DNA of 64,000 nucleotides from Streptomyces sp. NRRL S-37 (GTDB lineage Bacteria; Actinomycetota; Actinomycetes; Streptomycetales; Streptomycetaceae), in assembly GCF_000721605.1 (NCBI RefSeq), contig NZ_JOIZ01000010.1, positions 214,541-278,540 on the forward strand, in the 5' to 3' direction. Of this stretch, positions 8,495 through 18,326 are shown in pieces. The translations under genes and the position numbers were made by a program. Below the pieces are notes generated by a model that saw only the letters and a program-made list of their open reading frames with translations, ran no database searches and was not told the origin of the DNA. How positions within the stretch are numbered: the first letter of the stretch is position 1; the number at the start of each line of letters is the position of its first letter.

Positions 8495-8809
8495 ATGCCA
8501 CCCGTCGACAGCACTGTTCAGCGCCTGCGTGATCTGCCGCGCGCCGAACTCGCCGAAGAAATCGAGTCGATCGTCCTGAAGAAATTCAGGGCGGTTCTCC
8601 TCATGGACGAATCCGAGGACCTCCCGCTCGACATCAGCTATTTCGATCTCGGACTCACCTCACTGCGGCTGACCGAGATACGTCAGAGCCTGGAGCGGCT
8701 CCTTGATCTCTCCATCAACGTCAGCGTGCTCTTCAACGAGCCGACGGTCGCCCATCTGGTGGACCACCTGACCCAGGCCGTCCAGGACAGTTCCTCCCAG
8801 GAAAGCTAA
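8495..8809 (+). CDS. Acyl carrier protein (stand-alone, first gene of PKS operon)
   Basis: 104 residues with one phosphopantetheine-binding domain. The attachment motif is DLGLTSLRLTEIR, serine at about residue 54, followed by NVSVLFNEPTVAHLVDHL, typical of PKS/NRPS carriers. It may present a starter or accept the product of the adjacent PKS. The ATG at 8495 has no ribosome binding site; the spacing from the -10 suggests a leaderless transcript starting on this ATG. In-frame TTG at 8483 is an alternative. The PKS follows after 11 bp with GGAG in the gap. Confidence 0.85.
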   Translation: MPPVDSTVQRLRDLPRAELAEEIESIVLKKFRAVLLMDESEDLPLDISYFDLGLTSLRLTEIRQSLERLLDLSINVSVLFNEPTVAHLVDHLTQAVQDSSSQES

Positions 8810-8820
8810 GGAGTCCCTCC

Positions 8821-11800
8821 ATGCCGCGTGCGGAATCCCAGCAGCCGCCCGAGCCGGTCGCGATCGTCGGAATCGGTCTGCGATTCCCCGGCGGCAGCAC
8901 CTCGCCCGACGAGTTCGACGCCTTCCTGCGGGAGGGGCGCAGCGGGATCGGCCCGATCCCGCAGGACCGGTGGGACGTGGCCGCGTTCACCCCCGAGACC
9001 CCCGAGGACAAGGGGAAGATCCACACCACCGCGGGGGGTTTCCTCGACCGCGTGGACCTCTTCGACGCCGCCTTCTTCAACATCTCCCCGAAGGAGGCCC
9101 GGTACATGGACCCCCAGCAGCGCCTGCTGCTGGAGACCGCCTGGCAGGCCCTGGAGCACGCCAACATCGACCCGGCACCGCTGCGCCGCGGCAACGGCGG
9201 CGTCTACGTCGGCGCCAGCTCCATCGACTACGCGCTGGAGCTGGAGTCCCTGCCGTACGAGGAGATGGACGGCCACCTGGCCTCCGGCATCACGATGTTC
9301 CCGCTGTCGGGCCGGCTGTCGTACTTCCTGGGGTGGCGCGGACCCAGCATGAGCGTCGACACCGCCTGCTCGTCCTCCCTGGTCGCACTGCACCTGGCGG
9401 TGCAGGCCCTGCGCTCCGGCGAGACCGACATCGCGCTGTGCGGCGGCGTCAACGCCCTGCACCACCCGCGCATCCCGGTGATGTTCTCCAACGCGCAGAT
9501 GCTCGCCCCGGACGGGCAGTGCAAGACCTTCGACGAGTCGGCCGACGGCTACGCGCGCGCCGAGGGCTGTGGCGTCCTGGTCCTCAAGCTGCTCTCCGAC
9601 GCCGAGCGTGACGGCGACCGGGTGCTCGCCCTGGTGCGCGGCACCGCCGTCGGCCAGGACGGCGACAGCGCCGGACTGACCGTGCCCAACGGCCCCGCGC
9701 AGGAGAAGGTGATCCGCGCCGCGCTGGCCACGGCCCGCCTGGCCCCCGAGGACATCCAGTACGTGGAGGCGCACGGCACCGGCACCCCGCTCGGCGACCC
9801 GATCGAGTTCGGCGCCATCGGGGACGTGTTCGCCGAGTCGCACACCCCCGACAACCCCGTGCTCACCGCGTCGGTGAAGACCAACCTGGGCCACATGGAG
9901 CCGGCCTCCGGCATCGTCGGCGTCATCAAGACGGTGCTGCAGCTGCGTTCCGGCACCATCTACCCGCACCTGAACCTCACCACCCCGTCCGGGCGCATCC
10001 CCTGGGACCTCTACCCGCTGCGCGTGCCGACCGCCTGCGAGCCGTGGCGGGCCGAGGTGCGCCGCGCGGTCGTGAACAGCTTCGGCTTCGCCGGCACCAT
10101 CGGCGCGGTGGTCCTGGAGCAGGCACCGCAGGCGAGCCCCGCGCCGCAGTCCTCCGGCACGTCCGCCGCCCCGCTGTTCACCCTCTCCGCCAAGAGCTCC
10201 GCCGCCCTGCGCGAGCAGGCCGCGAACCACCGGCGGCTGCTCGACGAGCGGCCCGACCTCCCCCTCGACGCCCTCTGCCACACCGCCAACGTCGCCCGCA
10301 CCCACCACCCCTACCGCGTCGCCGCCCCGGTCGCCGACCGCGCCGCCCTGGCCCGGCTCCTGGACCGGGCGGCCGGCCAGGACCACGAGGGCCCCAGCGG
10401 CATCCGCAAGACGGCCTTCATGTTCACCGGCCAGGGCTCCCAGTACGTCGGCATGGGCGCCGCCCTCTACGAGGCCCTCCCGGAGTTCCGCTCCCACGTC
10501 GACGCGTGCGACCGGCTGTTCGCGGAGCACCTGGACCGCTCCGTGCGCGACCTGCTGCTCGGCACCGCCGAAGACCCCGGGGCGATCGACCGCACCGAGT
10601 ACACCCAGCCCGCCCTGTTCACCCTCGAGTACGCCCTCGCCCGGCAGTGGATGGCCTGGGGTGTGCGCCCCAACGTGCTCGTCGGGCACAGCATCGGCGA
10701 GGTCGTCGCCGCCGCGGTCGCCGGCCTGTTCAGCCTCCCCGACGCCGTGCGGCTGGTCGCCGCGCGGGCCCGGCTGATGCAGGCGGTGCGCGCCGAGGGA
10801 GGCATGGCCGCGGTCGCCGCCCCCGCCGAGGACGTCGAGCCGCTCCTGGCGAGCCGCCCCGACCTCGCCCTGGCCGCGGTCAACGCCCCCGACCAGTGCG
10901 TCGTCTCCGGCGCCCTCCCCGCCCTGGACGAGGTCTGCGGCATCCTCAAGGAGCGCGGCGTGCGCGTGGACCGGCTCGCGGTCTCGCACGCCTTCCACTC
11001 CCCGCAGATGGCCGAGGTCTACGACGACTTCCGCGCCGCACTCGACGGCATCGAGTTCCACGAGCCGGCCATCAGCCTGATCTCCAACGTGACCGGACGG
11101 CTCGCCCGGTTCCGCGACATCGCCACCCCCGACTACTGGGTACGGCACATCGGCGAACCCGTGCGTTTCCTGGACGGCATCCGCGCGGTGGCCCGGCGCG
11201 GCCGGCACGCCATGATCGAGATCGGCCCGCAGGCCGCGCTGACCGCGCTCGCCCGGCGCGGCGTCGCCGCCGAGGACCACCTGTGGCTGGCCAGCCTGCG
11301 CCGCCGGGACCGGACGGCCACCACCACCCTGACCGCACTCGCCGAGTACTACGCCGCCGGACTCACCGTCTCCTGGCCCGGCTACCACGCCGGGCACGCC
11401 GTGCCGGCCAAGGCGGACCTGCCCACCTACGCCTTCCAGCGCAAGCGCTACTGGCTGCCGGCCGCCGGACCGCGCCGCGCCGCCGCGGGCGGCACCGCCC
11501 GCCACCCGCTGCTCGGCACCGAGGAGCGCTTCGCCTCGGGGGTACGGGAGTTCACCGCGGAGTTCACCGCCGAGGACCTCGGCCCGCTCGCCGACCTCGC
11601 CGACGGCGGACGCACAACCCTGCCTGCCGGCGCCTACGTCGACCTGTTGTTCGCGGTCCAGGACGCGGTCCGGGGCCACGCCCGGTCCGCCGTGCGCGAC
11701 CTCCGGCTGCTCGCGCCGCTCGACGTTCCCGCCGAGACCAGGATTGCCCTGACCACCCGCTGGCGGCCGCTGCCGGGCGGGGGCGCCGAGGTGGCGGTGT

Positions 11801-14529
11801 TCACGGTCGTCGGCGGGGAGGAGGACGTGCACGCCACGGCGGTGATCGCCGCCGACCCCGAACCGGTGGTCCCCGTCTCCGAACTGGCCGAACTGGACGC
11901 GGGCCTCGCCCCCGCCAGAACGCAGATCGACGATGAGGACATCTACACCGACCTCGCCTCCGTCGGCCGCCCGCACGGCCCCCGGATGCGGCTGCTGCTG
12001 CGTGCCGCCCGGCACGCCGACGGCCTGGTCACCGGGGAGCTGACCGGCCGGAACGCCTCCGCCGTCGAACACGTGCCGGCGGAGCTCGTGGAGGCCGCCG
12101 TCCAGGCGTGCGTCGTCCTCGACCCCGAGGGCCCGGTGTTCGTGCCCCGCGACGTCGCCTCGGTCCGCCACTTTCGCAAGCCCCGCGGCGAGGAGCTGCG
12201 CGTCCTCGCCCGGGTGCACGGCGACCAGGACCGCCGCACCGCCGACGTGCTGCTCCTGGAGAACGGCGACCCGGTCGCCGAACTGCTCGGCGTCCGGCTG
12301 GCCCGCCCCGAGGGCAGCACCGGCCGCCGCCGGTTCCTGCACCGCCCCGAGTGGGTCCGCCGCGCCCTGCCCGCACCGCAGACCACCGCCCCCGCCCGGC
12401 ACATCGTGCTGCTCGACCCGTCGCCCGCCCGCGCCGCCGACCTCGCCGGACGGCCCGGCCTGAAGGTCACCCGGGGCGCCGGCCTCACCGAACTCAAGGC
12501 GGCCCTGGAGGACCCCACCGTCACCGACGTCTGCCGCGTCTGGCGGCAGCTCCCGCAGGCCATGTCCGCCGACCGGCTGCGCGCCGAGTGCGAGGAGAAC
12601 TACCGCGAACTGCTCGCCCTGGTCACCGCGCTGGACGCTGCGGGCACCCCCCGGCCGCCCCGCCTGTGGCTGGTGACCGAGGGGGCCCAGTGGCTGCCCG
12701 GCGACCCGGCCGGCGACGGCGGACACCTGGCCGCCGCCACGCTCTGGGGCTTCGGCCGGGTGCTGCTCACCGAGTACCCCCAGTACCGGGCCACCCTGGT
12801 CGACGTCGCCCCGGGCAGCGGCCTGGCCCCGCTGCTGGAGGAGTGGCACGCCGAACCGCCCGGCGAGTACCAGGTCGCCCACCGTCCGGGCCGCCGCTAC
12901 GTCCGCCGGCTCCTCTCCGGCGACGCCCCGCTCACCTGGTCCGGCGGCTTCGAACTGCGCGCCCCCGACTCGGGCGACCTGTCCGACCTTGCGCTGGTCG
13001 CCGCCGCGGACGTGCCCCCGGGGGCCGGCGAGGTCCAGATCCGCGTCCGGTCGGTCGGCCTGACCGCCGGCGACGCCCGCACCGCCCTGGACACCGGCCG
13101 CGCGGAGCGCGAGGAACTGCTCGGCGCGGAGGAGGAGCCCCCGCCGCTGCTCGGCACCGCGGCCACCGGCACGGTCCTCGCGGCGGCCGAGGGCACCGGG
13201 TTCGCGCCGGGCGACGACGTCCTCGTGCGCCACGACGGCACGTTCCGTTCCACGCTCACCGTCCCCGCGGCGGCCGTGGTGCACGCCCCGCCCGCCGAAG
13301 AGGACGACGGCGCCCGGCACTTCCGCCTCGACGAGACCGGCGAGGCGCTGCGGACCGCCCTGTCGGACCCGTCGGGCCAGTCCTGGGTGACCCTCCCGGA
13401 CGCCCCCGAGGCGGAGCCCGCCGCCCCCGCCGAGGAGGTCCCGGCCGCCCTGCGCCCGGACCGCACCTACCTCATCACCGGCGGTACGGGCGGCCTCGGC
13501 CTGGTCACCGCCCGCAAGCTGATCGCCCTCGGCGCCCGCCACCTGACGCTGGTCAGCCGCGGCGGACGGCCCACCGAGGAGGCCGCCCCCGTCCTCGCCG
13601 ACCTCGCCGAGCACGCCGAACTCGACCTGGTCCGGGCCGACATCGGCCGTGCCGAGGACGTGCGGCGGCTGGTGCGGCACCTCGCGGCCGGCCCGCACCC
13701 GGTGGGCGGGATCGTGCACGCCGCGGGCGCCTACGACAAGAAGCTCGTCGCCGAGCTGACCTGGGAGGCCATCGACGCCCAGCTGGAGGCCAAGGCGTAT
13801 GGCGGCTGGCTGCTGCACGAGGCCGCCCAGTCCTCCTTCCCGGAACTGGACTTCTTCGTCACCTACTCCTCGATCGCCTCGGTCCTCGGCGGCGCCACCC
13901 AGGGCCACTACGCCGCGGCCAGCGCCGCCCTCGACGCCCTCGCCGAGTGGCGCGGCCGGCGGGGCGTGCCCGGCCTGTCGGTGAACTGGGGCGCCTGGGC
14001 ACGGGTCGGCATGTCGGCCCGTCTGGAGGAGCACCTCAGCCAGGAGATCGAACGCAGCGGCGTGCGCTTCTTCTCCCCGACCCGCGCCCTGGACACCCTG
14101 GCCAGGCTCTGGGGACGACCCCGCACCCAGCGGGTGGTCGGCGAGTTCGACTGGGACCGCTACGTCGCGGGCAGCGTCACCGGCGACCTGTTCTACGACC
14201 GGCTCGCCCGCAACGCCTCCGACGACGACACCGGCCCCGACCTCACCGCGCTCGCCGCCCTCCCGCCGGCCGAGCGGACCGCCGCCGTGACCGGGGTCGT
14301 CCGCGAGAAGGTCGCCGACGTCCTGCACCTGGAGGAGGGCGACGAACTGAACCCGAACACCGAGTTCGTCTCCCTGGGTCTGGACTCGCTGATGGCCCAG
14401 CAGGTCAAGGCCGCCCTGGAGCAGGCGTTCCGGCTGCCCCTGCCGGCCTCGCTCACCCACGACCACCCGACCGTGCGGCAGCTGGCCCAGTTCCTCTGCG
14501 GGCAGCTCGAGCCGGTGCAGGCCGCCTGA
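8821..14529 (+). CDS. Type I polyketide synthase, KS-AT-DH(degenerate)-ER(truncated)-KR-ACP
   Basis: 1902 residues, one module. KS about 10-430 with Cys183 (DTACSSS), His318 (VEAHGTGTPLGD) and His358 (NLGHMEP). AT about 535-830 with Ser624 in GHSIGE and HAFHS, the signature of malonyl-CoA use. The DH-fold region (about 895-1170) lacks the HxxxGxxxxP histidine: the aligned segment reads ADLADGGRTTLPAGAY. About 1365-1500 matches the substrate-binding part of an ER but no nucleotide-binding half follows. KR about 1547-1740 has GGTGGLG, Ser1684 and Tyr1697, with the usual YxxxN asparagine replaced by Ser. ACP has GLDSL near 1851. Predicted product per cycle is a beta-hydroxyacyl or, if KR fails, beta-keto thioester. 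Confidence 0.95.
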   Translation: MPRAESQQPPEPVAIVGIGLRFPGGSTSPDEFDAFLREGRSGIGPIPQDRWDVAAFTPETPEDKGKIHTTAGGFLDRVDLFDAAFFNISPKEARYMDPQQRLLLETAWQALEHANIDPAPLRRGNGGVYVGASSIDYALELESLPYEEMDGHLASGITMFPLSGRLSYFLGWRGPSMSVDTACSSSLVALHLAVQALRSGETDIALCGGVNALHHPRIPVMFSNAQMLAPDGQCKTFDESADGYARAEGCGVLVLKLLSDAERDGDRVLALVRGTAVGQDGDSAGLTVPNGPAQEKVIRAALATARLAPEDIQYVEAHGTGTPLGDPIEFGAIGDVFAESHTPDNPVLTASVKTNLGHMEPASGIVGVIKTVLQLRSGTIYPHLNLTTPSGRIPWDLYPLRVPTACEPWRAEVRRAVVNSFGFAGTIGAVVLEQAPQASPAPQSSGTSAAPLFTLSAKSSAALREQAANHRRLLDERPDLPLDALCHTANVARTHHPYRVAAPVADRAALARLLDRAAGQDHEGPSGIRKTAFMFTGQGSQYVGMGAALYEALPEFRSHVDACDRLFAEHLDRSVRDLLLGTAEDPGAIDRTEYTQPALFTLEYALARQWMAWGVRPNVLVGHSIGEVVAAAVAGLFSLPDAVRLVAARARLMQAVRAEGGMAAVAAPAEDVEPLLASRPDLALAAVNAPDQCVVSGALPALDEVCGILKERGVRVDRLAVSHAFHSPQMAEVYDDFRAALDGIEFHEPAISLISNVTGRLARFRDIATPDYWVRHIGEPVRFLDGIRAVARRGRHAMIEIGPQAALTALARRGVAAEDHLWLASLRRRDRTATTTLTALAEYYAAGLTVSWPGYHAGHAVPAKADLPTYAFQRKRYWLPAAGPRRAAAGGTARHPLLGTEERFASGVREFTAEFTAEDLGPLADLADGGRTTLPAGAYVDLLFAVQDAVRGHARSAVRDLRLLAPLDVPAETRIALTTRWRPLPGGGAEVAVFTVVGGEEDVHATAVIAADPEPVVPVSELAELDAGLAPARTQIDDEDIYTDLASVGRPHGPRMRLLLRAARHADGLVTGELTGRNASAVEHVPAELVEAAVQACVVLDPEGPVFVPRDVASVRHFRKPRGEELRVLARVHGDQDRRTADVLLLENGDPVAELLGVRLARPEGSTGRRRFLHRPEWVRRALPAPQTTAPARHIVLLDPSPARAADLAGRPGLKVTRGAGLTELKAALEDPTVTDVCRVWRQLPQAMSADRLRAECEENYRELLALVTALDAAGTPRPPRLWLVTEGAQWLPGDPAGDGGHLAAATLWGFGRVLLTEYPQYRATLVDVAPGSGLAPLLEEWHAEPPGEYQVAHRPGRRYVRRLLSGDAPLTWSGGFELRAPDSGDLSDLALVAAADVPPGAGEVQIRVRSVGLTAGDARTALDTGRAEREELLGAEEEPPPLLGTAATGTVLAAAEGTGFAPGDDVLVRHDGTFRSTLTVPAAAVVHAPPAEEDDGARHFRLDETGEALRTALSDPSGQSWVTLPDAPEAEPAAPAEEVPAALRPDRTYLITGGTGGLGLVTARKLIALGARHLTLVSRGGRPTEEAAPVLADLAEHAELDLVRADIGRAEDVRRLVRHLAAGPHPVGGIVHAAGAYDKKLVAELTWEAIDAQLEAKAYGGWLLHEAAQSSFPELDFFVTYSSIASVLGGATQGHYAAASAALDALAEWRGRRGVPGLSVNWGAWARVGMSARLEEHLSQEIERSGVRFFSPTRALDTLARLWGRPRTQRVVGEFDWDRYVAGSVTGDLFYDRLARNASDDDTGPDLTALAALPPAERTAAVTGVVREKVADVLHLEEGDELNPNTEFVSLGLDSLMAQQVKAALEQAFRLPLPASLTHDHPTVRQLAQFLCGQLEPVQAA

Positions 14530-14547
14530 CGCACACAAGGACGGATC

Positions 14548-16164
14548 ATGACTGACATACCCAGCGGCACACCGAGGGAGCGCTGGACGCTCACCCACTC
14601 CTCACGGGCCCACGCCGGCAGCCGGCCGGACCACCCGGCGATCATCTGCGAGGGCCGCATCACCACCTACGACAAGCTGCACCGCGACAGCAGCCGTGCC
14701 GCGCACGCCCTGCGCGCCGGCGGCGTGCGGCGCGGCGACCGGGTCGCCTACCTGGGGCGCGAGTCGGAGAACTACTACGTGGTGATGCTCGCCTGCGCCA
14801 AGGCGGGCGCGGTCCTGGTGCCGGTCAACTGGCGGCTCACCCCGACCGAGGTGGACCACATCCTGCGCGACTCCGGCGCCGCCCTGATCTTCGTCGACGA
14901 CGAGTTCTGGGACACCGTGGCCGCGGTGCGCCACCAACTGCCCGGTCTGCGGCGGGTGATCCGCGTCGACGGCACCGACGCCGACGGCGAACCCGCCCGC
15001 GGCGCGGGCCTGCCCGCCTGGGCTGCTGACCAGCCCGACTCCGAGCCGGTGCCGGGCACCGGCCCCGACGACGCCGTGGTGCAGATCTACACCAGCGGCA
15101 CCACCGGACTGCCCAAGGGCGCCGTCCTCGCCCACCGCAGCTTCTTCACCCTGCCGCACGCGATGCGCGAGCACGGCGTCGCCTGGATCGACTGGCTGCC
15201 CGACGACGTCAGCCTCATCTCGCTGCCGGGTTTCGGCGTCGCGGGCATCGGCTGGTTCCTGCACACCTTCAACGCGGGCGGCACCAACGTGATCATGCCG
15301 CAGTTCGACCCGCAGGAAGCGGTCCGGCTGATCCGCACCCACAAGGTCACCACCACCTTCGCGGCCCCCGCCATGCTCCAGATGATGGCCGCCGAACGCG
15401 GCGCGGGGCCGGAGGCGTTCACCTCCTTGCGCAAGATCGCCTACGGCGCGGCGCCCATGTCCGAGACTCTGCTCAAGCAGTGCCTGGAGACCTACGGCTG
15501 CGAGTTCGCGCAGATCTACGCCAGTACCGAGACCGGCAGTGTGGCGGTGTGCCTGCCGCCCGAAGCGCACCACCCGGGCAGCCCGGTGCTGGACTCGGTC
15601 GGCAGGCCGTGCCCCGGCAACGAGGTCAAGGTGATCGGCCCCGACGGCGATCCCCTCCCGCCCGGGGAGATCGGCCAGATCTGCGTGCGCGCCCCGTCCC
15701 GGATGCTCGGCTACTGGAACCTGCCCGAGGCCACCGCGCGCACCCTGGTGGGGGAGTGGCTGCACATGGGGGACGCCGGCTACCTCGACGAGGACGGCTA
15801 CCTCCACCTGTGCGACCGCATCAACGACACGATCATCGTCGCCGGGCAGAACATCTACCCGGCCGAGGTCGAGAAGGCTCTCGCCGCGCACCCGGCCGTG
15901 GCGGACGCCGCCGTCGTCGGCCTGCCCGACGAGCACTGGGGCGAGAGCGTGCACGCGGTCGTCGTCCTGCGCCCCGGCGCCGAGGCGCACCCGCGCGAAC
16001 TGCTGCTCTCCCTGCGCGGCCGGCTCGCCGACTACAAGATCCCCACCGCCTACCACTTCACCGACTCCCTGCCCCGCAACCCCTCCGGCAAGATCCTGCG
16101 CCGCGCGGTGCGGGAGCGGCTGACGGCACCGGCCCGGGACCCGCTGGCCGGCACGGTCGCATGA
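14548..16164 (+). CDS. Acyl-CoA/acyl-ACP synthetase (ANL superfamily)
   Basis: 538 residues of the adenylate-forming family. Motifs are the P-loop-like IYTSGTTGLPKGAV (A3), YASTETG (A5), the MGDAGYLDEDGY (A7) aspartate, CDRINDTIIVAGQNIYPAEVE (A8 hinge) and the catalytic lysine in NPSGKILRR (A10). It activates a carboxylic acid as acyl-AMP and transfers it to CoA or a carrier protein, probably loading a fatty or amino-acid-derived acid for the adjacent PKS/ACP. It starts 18 bp after the PKS stop with AAGGA upstream. Substrate unknown; sequence style is closer to fatty-acid ligases than to NRPS A domains. Confidence 0.92.
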   Translation: MTDIPSGTPRERWTLTHSSRAHAGSRPDHPAIICEGRITTYDKLHRDSSRAAHALRAGGVRRGDRVAYLGRESENYYVVMLACAKAGAVLVPVNWRLTPTEVDHILRDSGAALIFVDDEFWDTVAAVRHQLPGLRRVIRVDGTDADGEPARGAGLPAWAADQPDSEPVPGTGPDDAVVQIYTSGTTGLPKGAVLAHRSFFTLPHAMREHGVAWIDWLPDDVSLISLPGFGVAGIGWFLHTFNAGGTNVIMPQFDPQEAVRLIRTHKVTTTFAAPAMLQMMAAERGAGPEAFTSLRKIAYGAAPMSETLLKQCLETYGCEFAQIYASTETGSVAVCLPPEAHHPGSPVLDSVGRPCPGNEVKVIGPDGDPLPPGEIGQICVRAPSRMLGYWNLPEATARTLVGEWLHMGDAGYLDEDGYLHLCDRINDTIIVAGQNIYPAEVEKALAAHPAVADAAVVGLPDEHWGESVHAVVVLRPGAEAHPRELLLSLRGRLADYKIPTAYHFTDSLPRNPSGKILRRAVRERLTAPARDPLAGTVA

Positions 16165-16204
16165 CACCGCGTCAGCCACCACGGACAGAAAGGTTTCGTC
16201 GCCC

Positions 16205-17209
16205 ATGAACGGGCCCCTGCACGTCGGCATCCTGCTGCCCACCCGGGAACAGGCCATCAACGGCACCTACGCGGCGGCCCCGCTGCTGGGCTTCGCCCGG
16301 CAGGCCGAGGCTCTGGGATTCGACTCCCTCTGGGCGGGCGACTCGCTCACCGCCCGCCCCCGCCTGGACCCGCTCGTCGTCCTGGCCGCCGCTGCCGCCG
16401 CCACCGAGCGGATCACCGTCGGCACCGCCGCCCTGACCCCGGCCCTGCGCCACCCGCTGATCGGCGCCAACATGGTCGCGAGCCTCAGCCACGTGGCCGC
16501 GGGCCGGCTGGTCCTCGGGCTCGGCTCCGGCTTCCCCATGCCCGAGACGGAGGAGGAGTTCGCCTCGGTCGGCGCCGGCTTCACCGGCCGCGTCGGACGC
16601 CTCGACGAGATCACCGCCCTGTGGCGCACGGCCTGGCGCGCCGGACAGGAGGGCGAACCGGCCGACTTCCAGGGCAGGTACTGGCAGGCCGACCACCTCG
16701 ACCGGCTGCCCTCCCCGGCCACCGCCGGCGGCCCGCCGCTGTGGCTGGCCGGCAGCGACACCCCCAAGGTGCTCGCCCGCGCCGCCACCCGCTACGACGG
16801 CTGGCTGCCGTTCCTGCCCGACCCCGACGCCTACGGCCGGGCTCGCCGCCGGATCGCCGAGCTCGCCGAGGAGGCGGGCCGCCCCGCCGGCGCCGTCACC
16901 CCCGCCCTGTACGCGACGATCACGGTGAACCGCGACGAGCGGGCGGCCGAGGCCGAACTGGAGCACTACATCAGCCACTACTACGGCCGTTCCCTCGACC
17001 AGATGCGCACCATCCAGGCCTACGCCTGGGGCAGCGCCGAGAAGTGCGCCGAATGGCTCGGCGGCTACGTCCGGGCCGGCGCCCGCCACCTGGTCCTGAG
17101 GATCGGATCGCTCGACCCGGAACCGCAGTTGAAGGAGATCGCCGAGGTGCTGCTGCCCGCGGTACGCGCCCTCGGCCCGTCCACCACCGTGGGGAGTACA
17201 CAGTCGTGA
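16205..17209 (+). CDS. LLM-class (luciferase-like) flavin-dependent oxidoreductase
   Basis: 334 residues of the bacterial-luciferase/F420 TIM-barrel family. The N-terminal VGILLPTREQ strand, AEALGFDSLWAGDS, ERITVGTAALTPALRHP and LGLGSGFP phosphate-binding loop are all typical. It may use FMNH2, perhaps from the reductase at 2422-2985, or F420H2. Overlap of its stop with the next gene (GTGA) and the operon position point to a tailoring oxidation or reduction of the chain. Specific chemistry cannot be inferred. Confidence 0.88.
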   Translation: MNGPLHVGILLPTREQAINGTYAAAPLLGFARQAEALGFDSLWAGDSLTARPRLDPLVVLAAAAAATERITVGTAALTPALRHPLIGANMVASLSHVAAGRLVLGLGSGFPMPETEEEFASVGAGFTGRVGRLDEITALWRTAWRAGQEGEPADFQGRYWQADHLDRLPSPATAGGPPLWLAGSDTPKVLARAATRYDGWLPFLPDPDAYGRARRRIAELAEEAGRPAGAVTPALYATITVNRDERAAEAELEHYISHYYGRSLDQMRTIQAYAWGSAEKCAEWLGGYVRAGARHLVLRIGSLDPEPQLKEIAEVLLPAVRALGPSTTVGSTQS

Positions 17210-18030
17210 CCAGTACCACCAACGCAACGGACACCGGCGCCACCGTCACCGCCGGCAGCCGGATGTCCCGTGCGGGCCAGTGGTTCCACCCGGTGGAGCC
17301 CTCGCCCGACGCCTCGATCCGGTTGTTCCTGCTCCCGCACGCGGGCAGCGGCGCCATCATCTACCGGGACTGGGAGAGCCTGCTGCCGCCCGACATCGCC
17401 GCGCAGGCGGTGACCCTGCCGGGCCGTCACAACCGCCGGGAGGAGCCGACGTACGAGGAGTTCTGGCCGCTGCTCGAAGCGCTGCACGAGGCCGTGCTCG
17501 ACGACCTGGACGACCGGCCGTTCGCGTTCTTCGGGCACTGCCTCGGCGCCCAGCTGGCATTCCGGCTGGCCATCCGCATGGAGGAGGAGGGCGGCCCGGC
17601 GCCCGTCATGGTCGGCATGTCCGGCTGGTCGCCCGTGGGCTTCTTCCAGCCCACCGAGGAGCAGAGCCGGATGCCCGAGTCCGAGCTCGTCGAGTGGATC
17701 AAGAAGCTGGGCTCCTTCCCGGCCGAGATCTACGACAATCCCGAGATGCTCGCCCTCGTGGTCCCCGCGCTCCGCGCCGACCTCAGGGTCGCCGCCCAGT
17801 ACGTCGACGACGGCGCCGGGGTCGCCTGCCCGCTCGCCTCCTACGGCGGGCGCTCCGACCCTCTGCAGGAGGAGCCGGACGCCATGACCCACTGGGCCGG
17901 ACGCACCCCCGCCTACCTCGGCCACAACGAGTACTCCGGCGGCCACTTCTACATCGACACCCACGCCCAGGCCGTCACCGCCCACTTCGCGCACCGCCTG
18001 CAGCGGATCGCCGCCCGACCCGCGCGCTAG
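17206..18030 (+). CDS. Type II thioesterase with cysteine nucleophile motif
   Basis: 274 residues, alpha/beta-hydrolase fold. FLLPHAGSGAIIYRDW (oxyanion region) and FFGHCLGAQLAFRLA (nucleophile elbow) are characteristic of GrsT/RifR-type editing thioesterases, but the elbow has Cys112 where Ser is usual (GHCLGA instead of GHSMGA). The catalytic His lies in GGHFYID and the acid in the GGRSDPL segment. It may hydrolyse stalled acyl groups from the PKS/ACPs or transfer the chain. GTG start overlaps the LLM gene. The TAG stop touches the terminal repeat of an inserted element. Confidence 0.9.
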   Translation: MTSTTNATDTGATVTAGSRMSRAGQWFHPVEPSPDASIRLFLLPHAGSGAIIYRDWESLLPPDIAAQAVTLPGRHNRREEPTYEEFWPLLEALHEAVLDDLDDRPFAFFGHCLGAQLAFRLAIRMEEEGGPAPVMVGMSGWSPVGFFQPTEEQSRMPESELVEWIKKLGSFPAEIYDNPEMLALVVPALRADLRVAAQYVDDGAGVACPLASYGGRSDPLQEEPDAMTHWAGRTPAYLGHNEYSGGHFYIDTHAQAVTAHFAHRLQRIAARPAR

Positions 18031-18270
18031 GGCCTGTCGTTTGGATCATGCCGGCGTCGCGGGGCGTGGCACGCACTCCCCCAGAGGGGGGACCCCCAGC
18101 CGCGTTGTCGTCGGTTGTCAACTCCCCCACGCTCGGCTGCGCTCGCGCGGGAGGGACCCCCATCGCGTTGCCGCCCTCCTCCGCCTTGCATCTGCACGCA
18201 CCACGCCCCGCTCCGGGTCGGCCGAGAGGCGCAGTCGCTCTCGGCCGACCCGATCCAAACGACAGGCCCT
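18029..18270. mobile_element. MITE-like element with 19-bp perfect terminal inverted repeats
   Basis: The left end AGGGCCTGTCGTTTGGATC (18029-18047) is the exact reverse complement of 18252-18270. The 242-bp interior has no transposase or convincing gene, so this is a non-autonomous element or a solo decayed IS. It sits between the thioesterase stop codon and that operon's hairpin terminator. No clear target duplication is visible. Confidence 0.75.
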
Positions 18271-18326
18271 GGCGCCGCGACCGGAGAGGCCGACGGCGGC
18301 CTCCCCGGCCACAGCACCCGCGCGGC

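Noticed and set aside
8806..14598. A 1930-codon open frame antisense to the PKS
   Set aside because: It is a compositional shadow of the PKS gene: its residues are low-complexity and no motif is present.
18031..18270. A small gene or CRISPR-like repeat inside the TIR element
   Set aside because: There is only one pair of inverted ends, no array spacing, and the frames are broken or Arg/Pro-rich.
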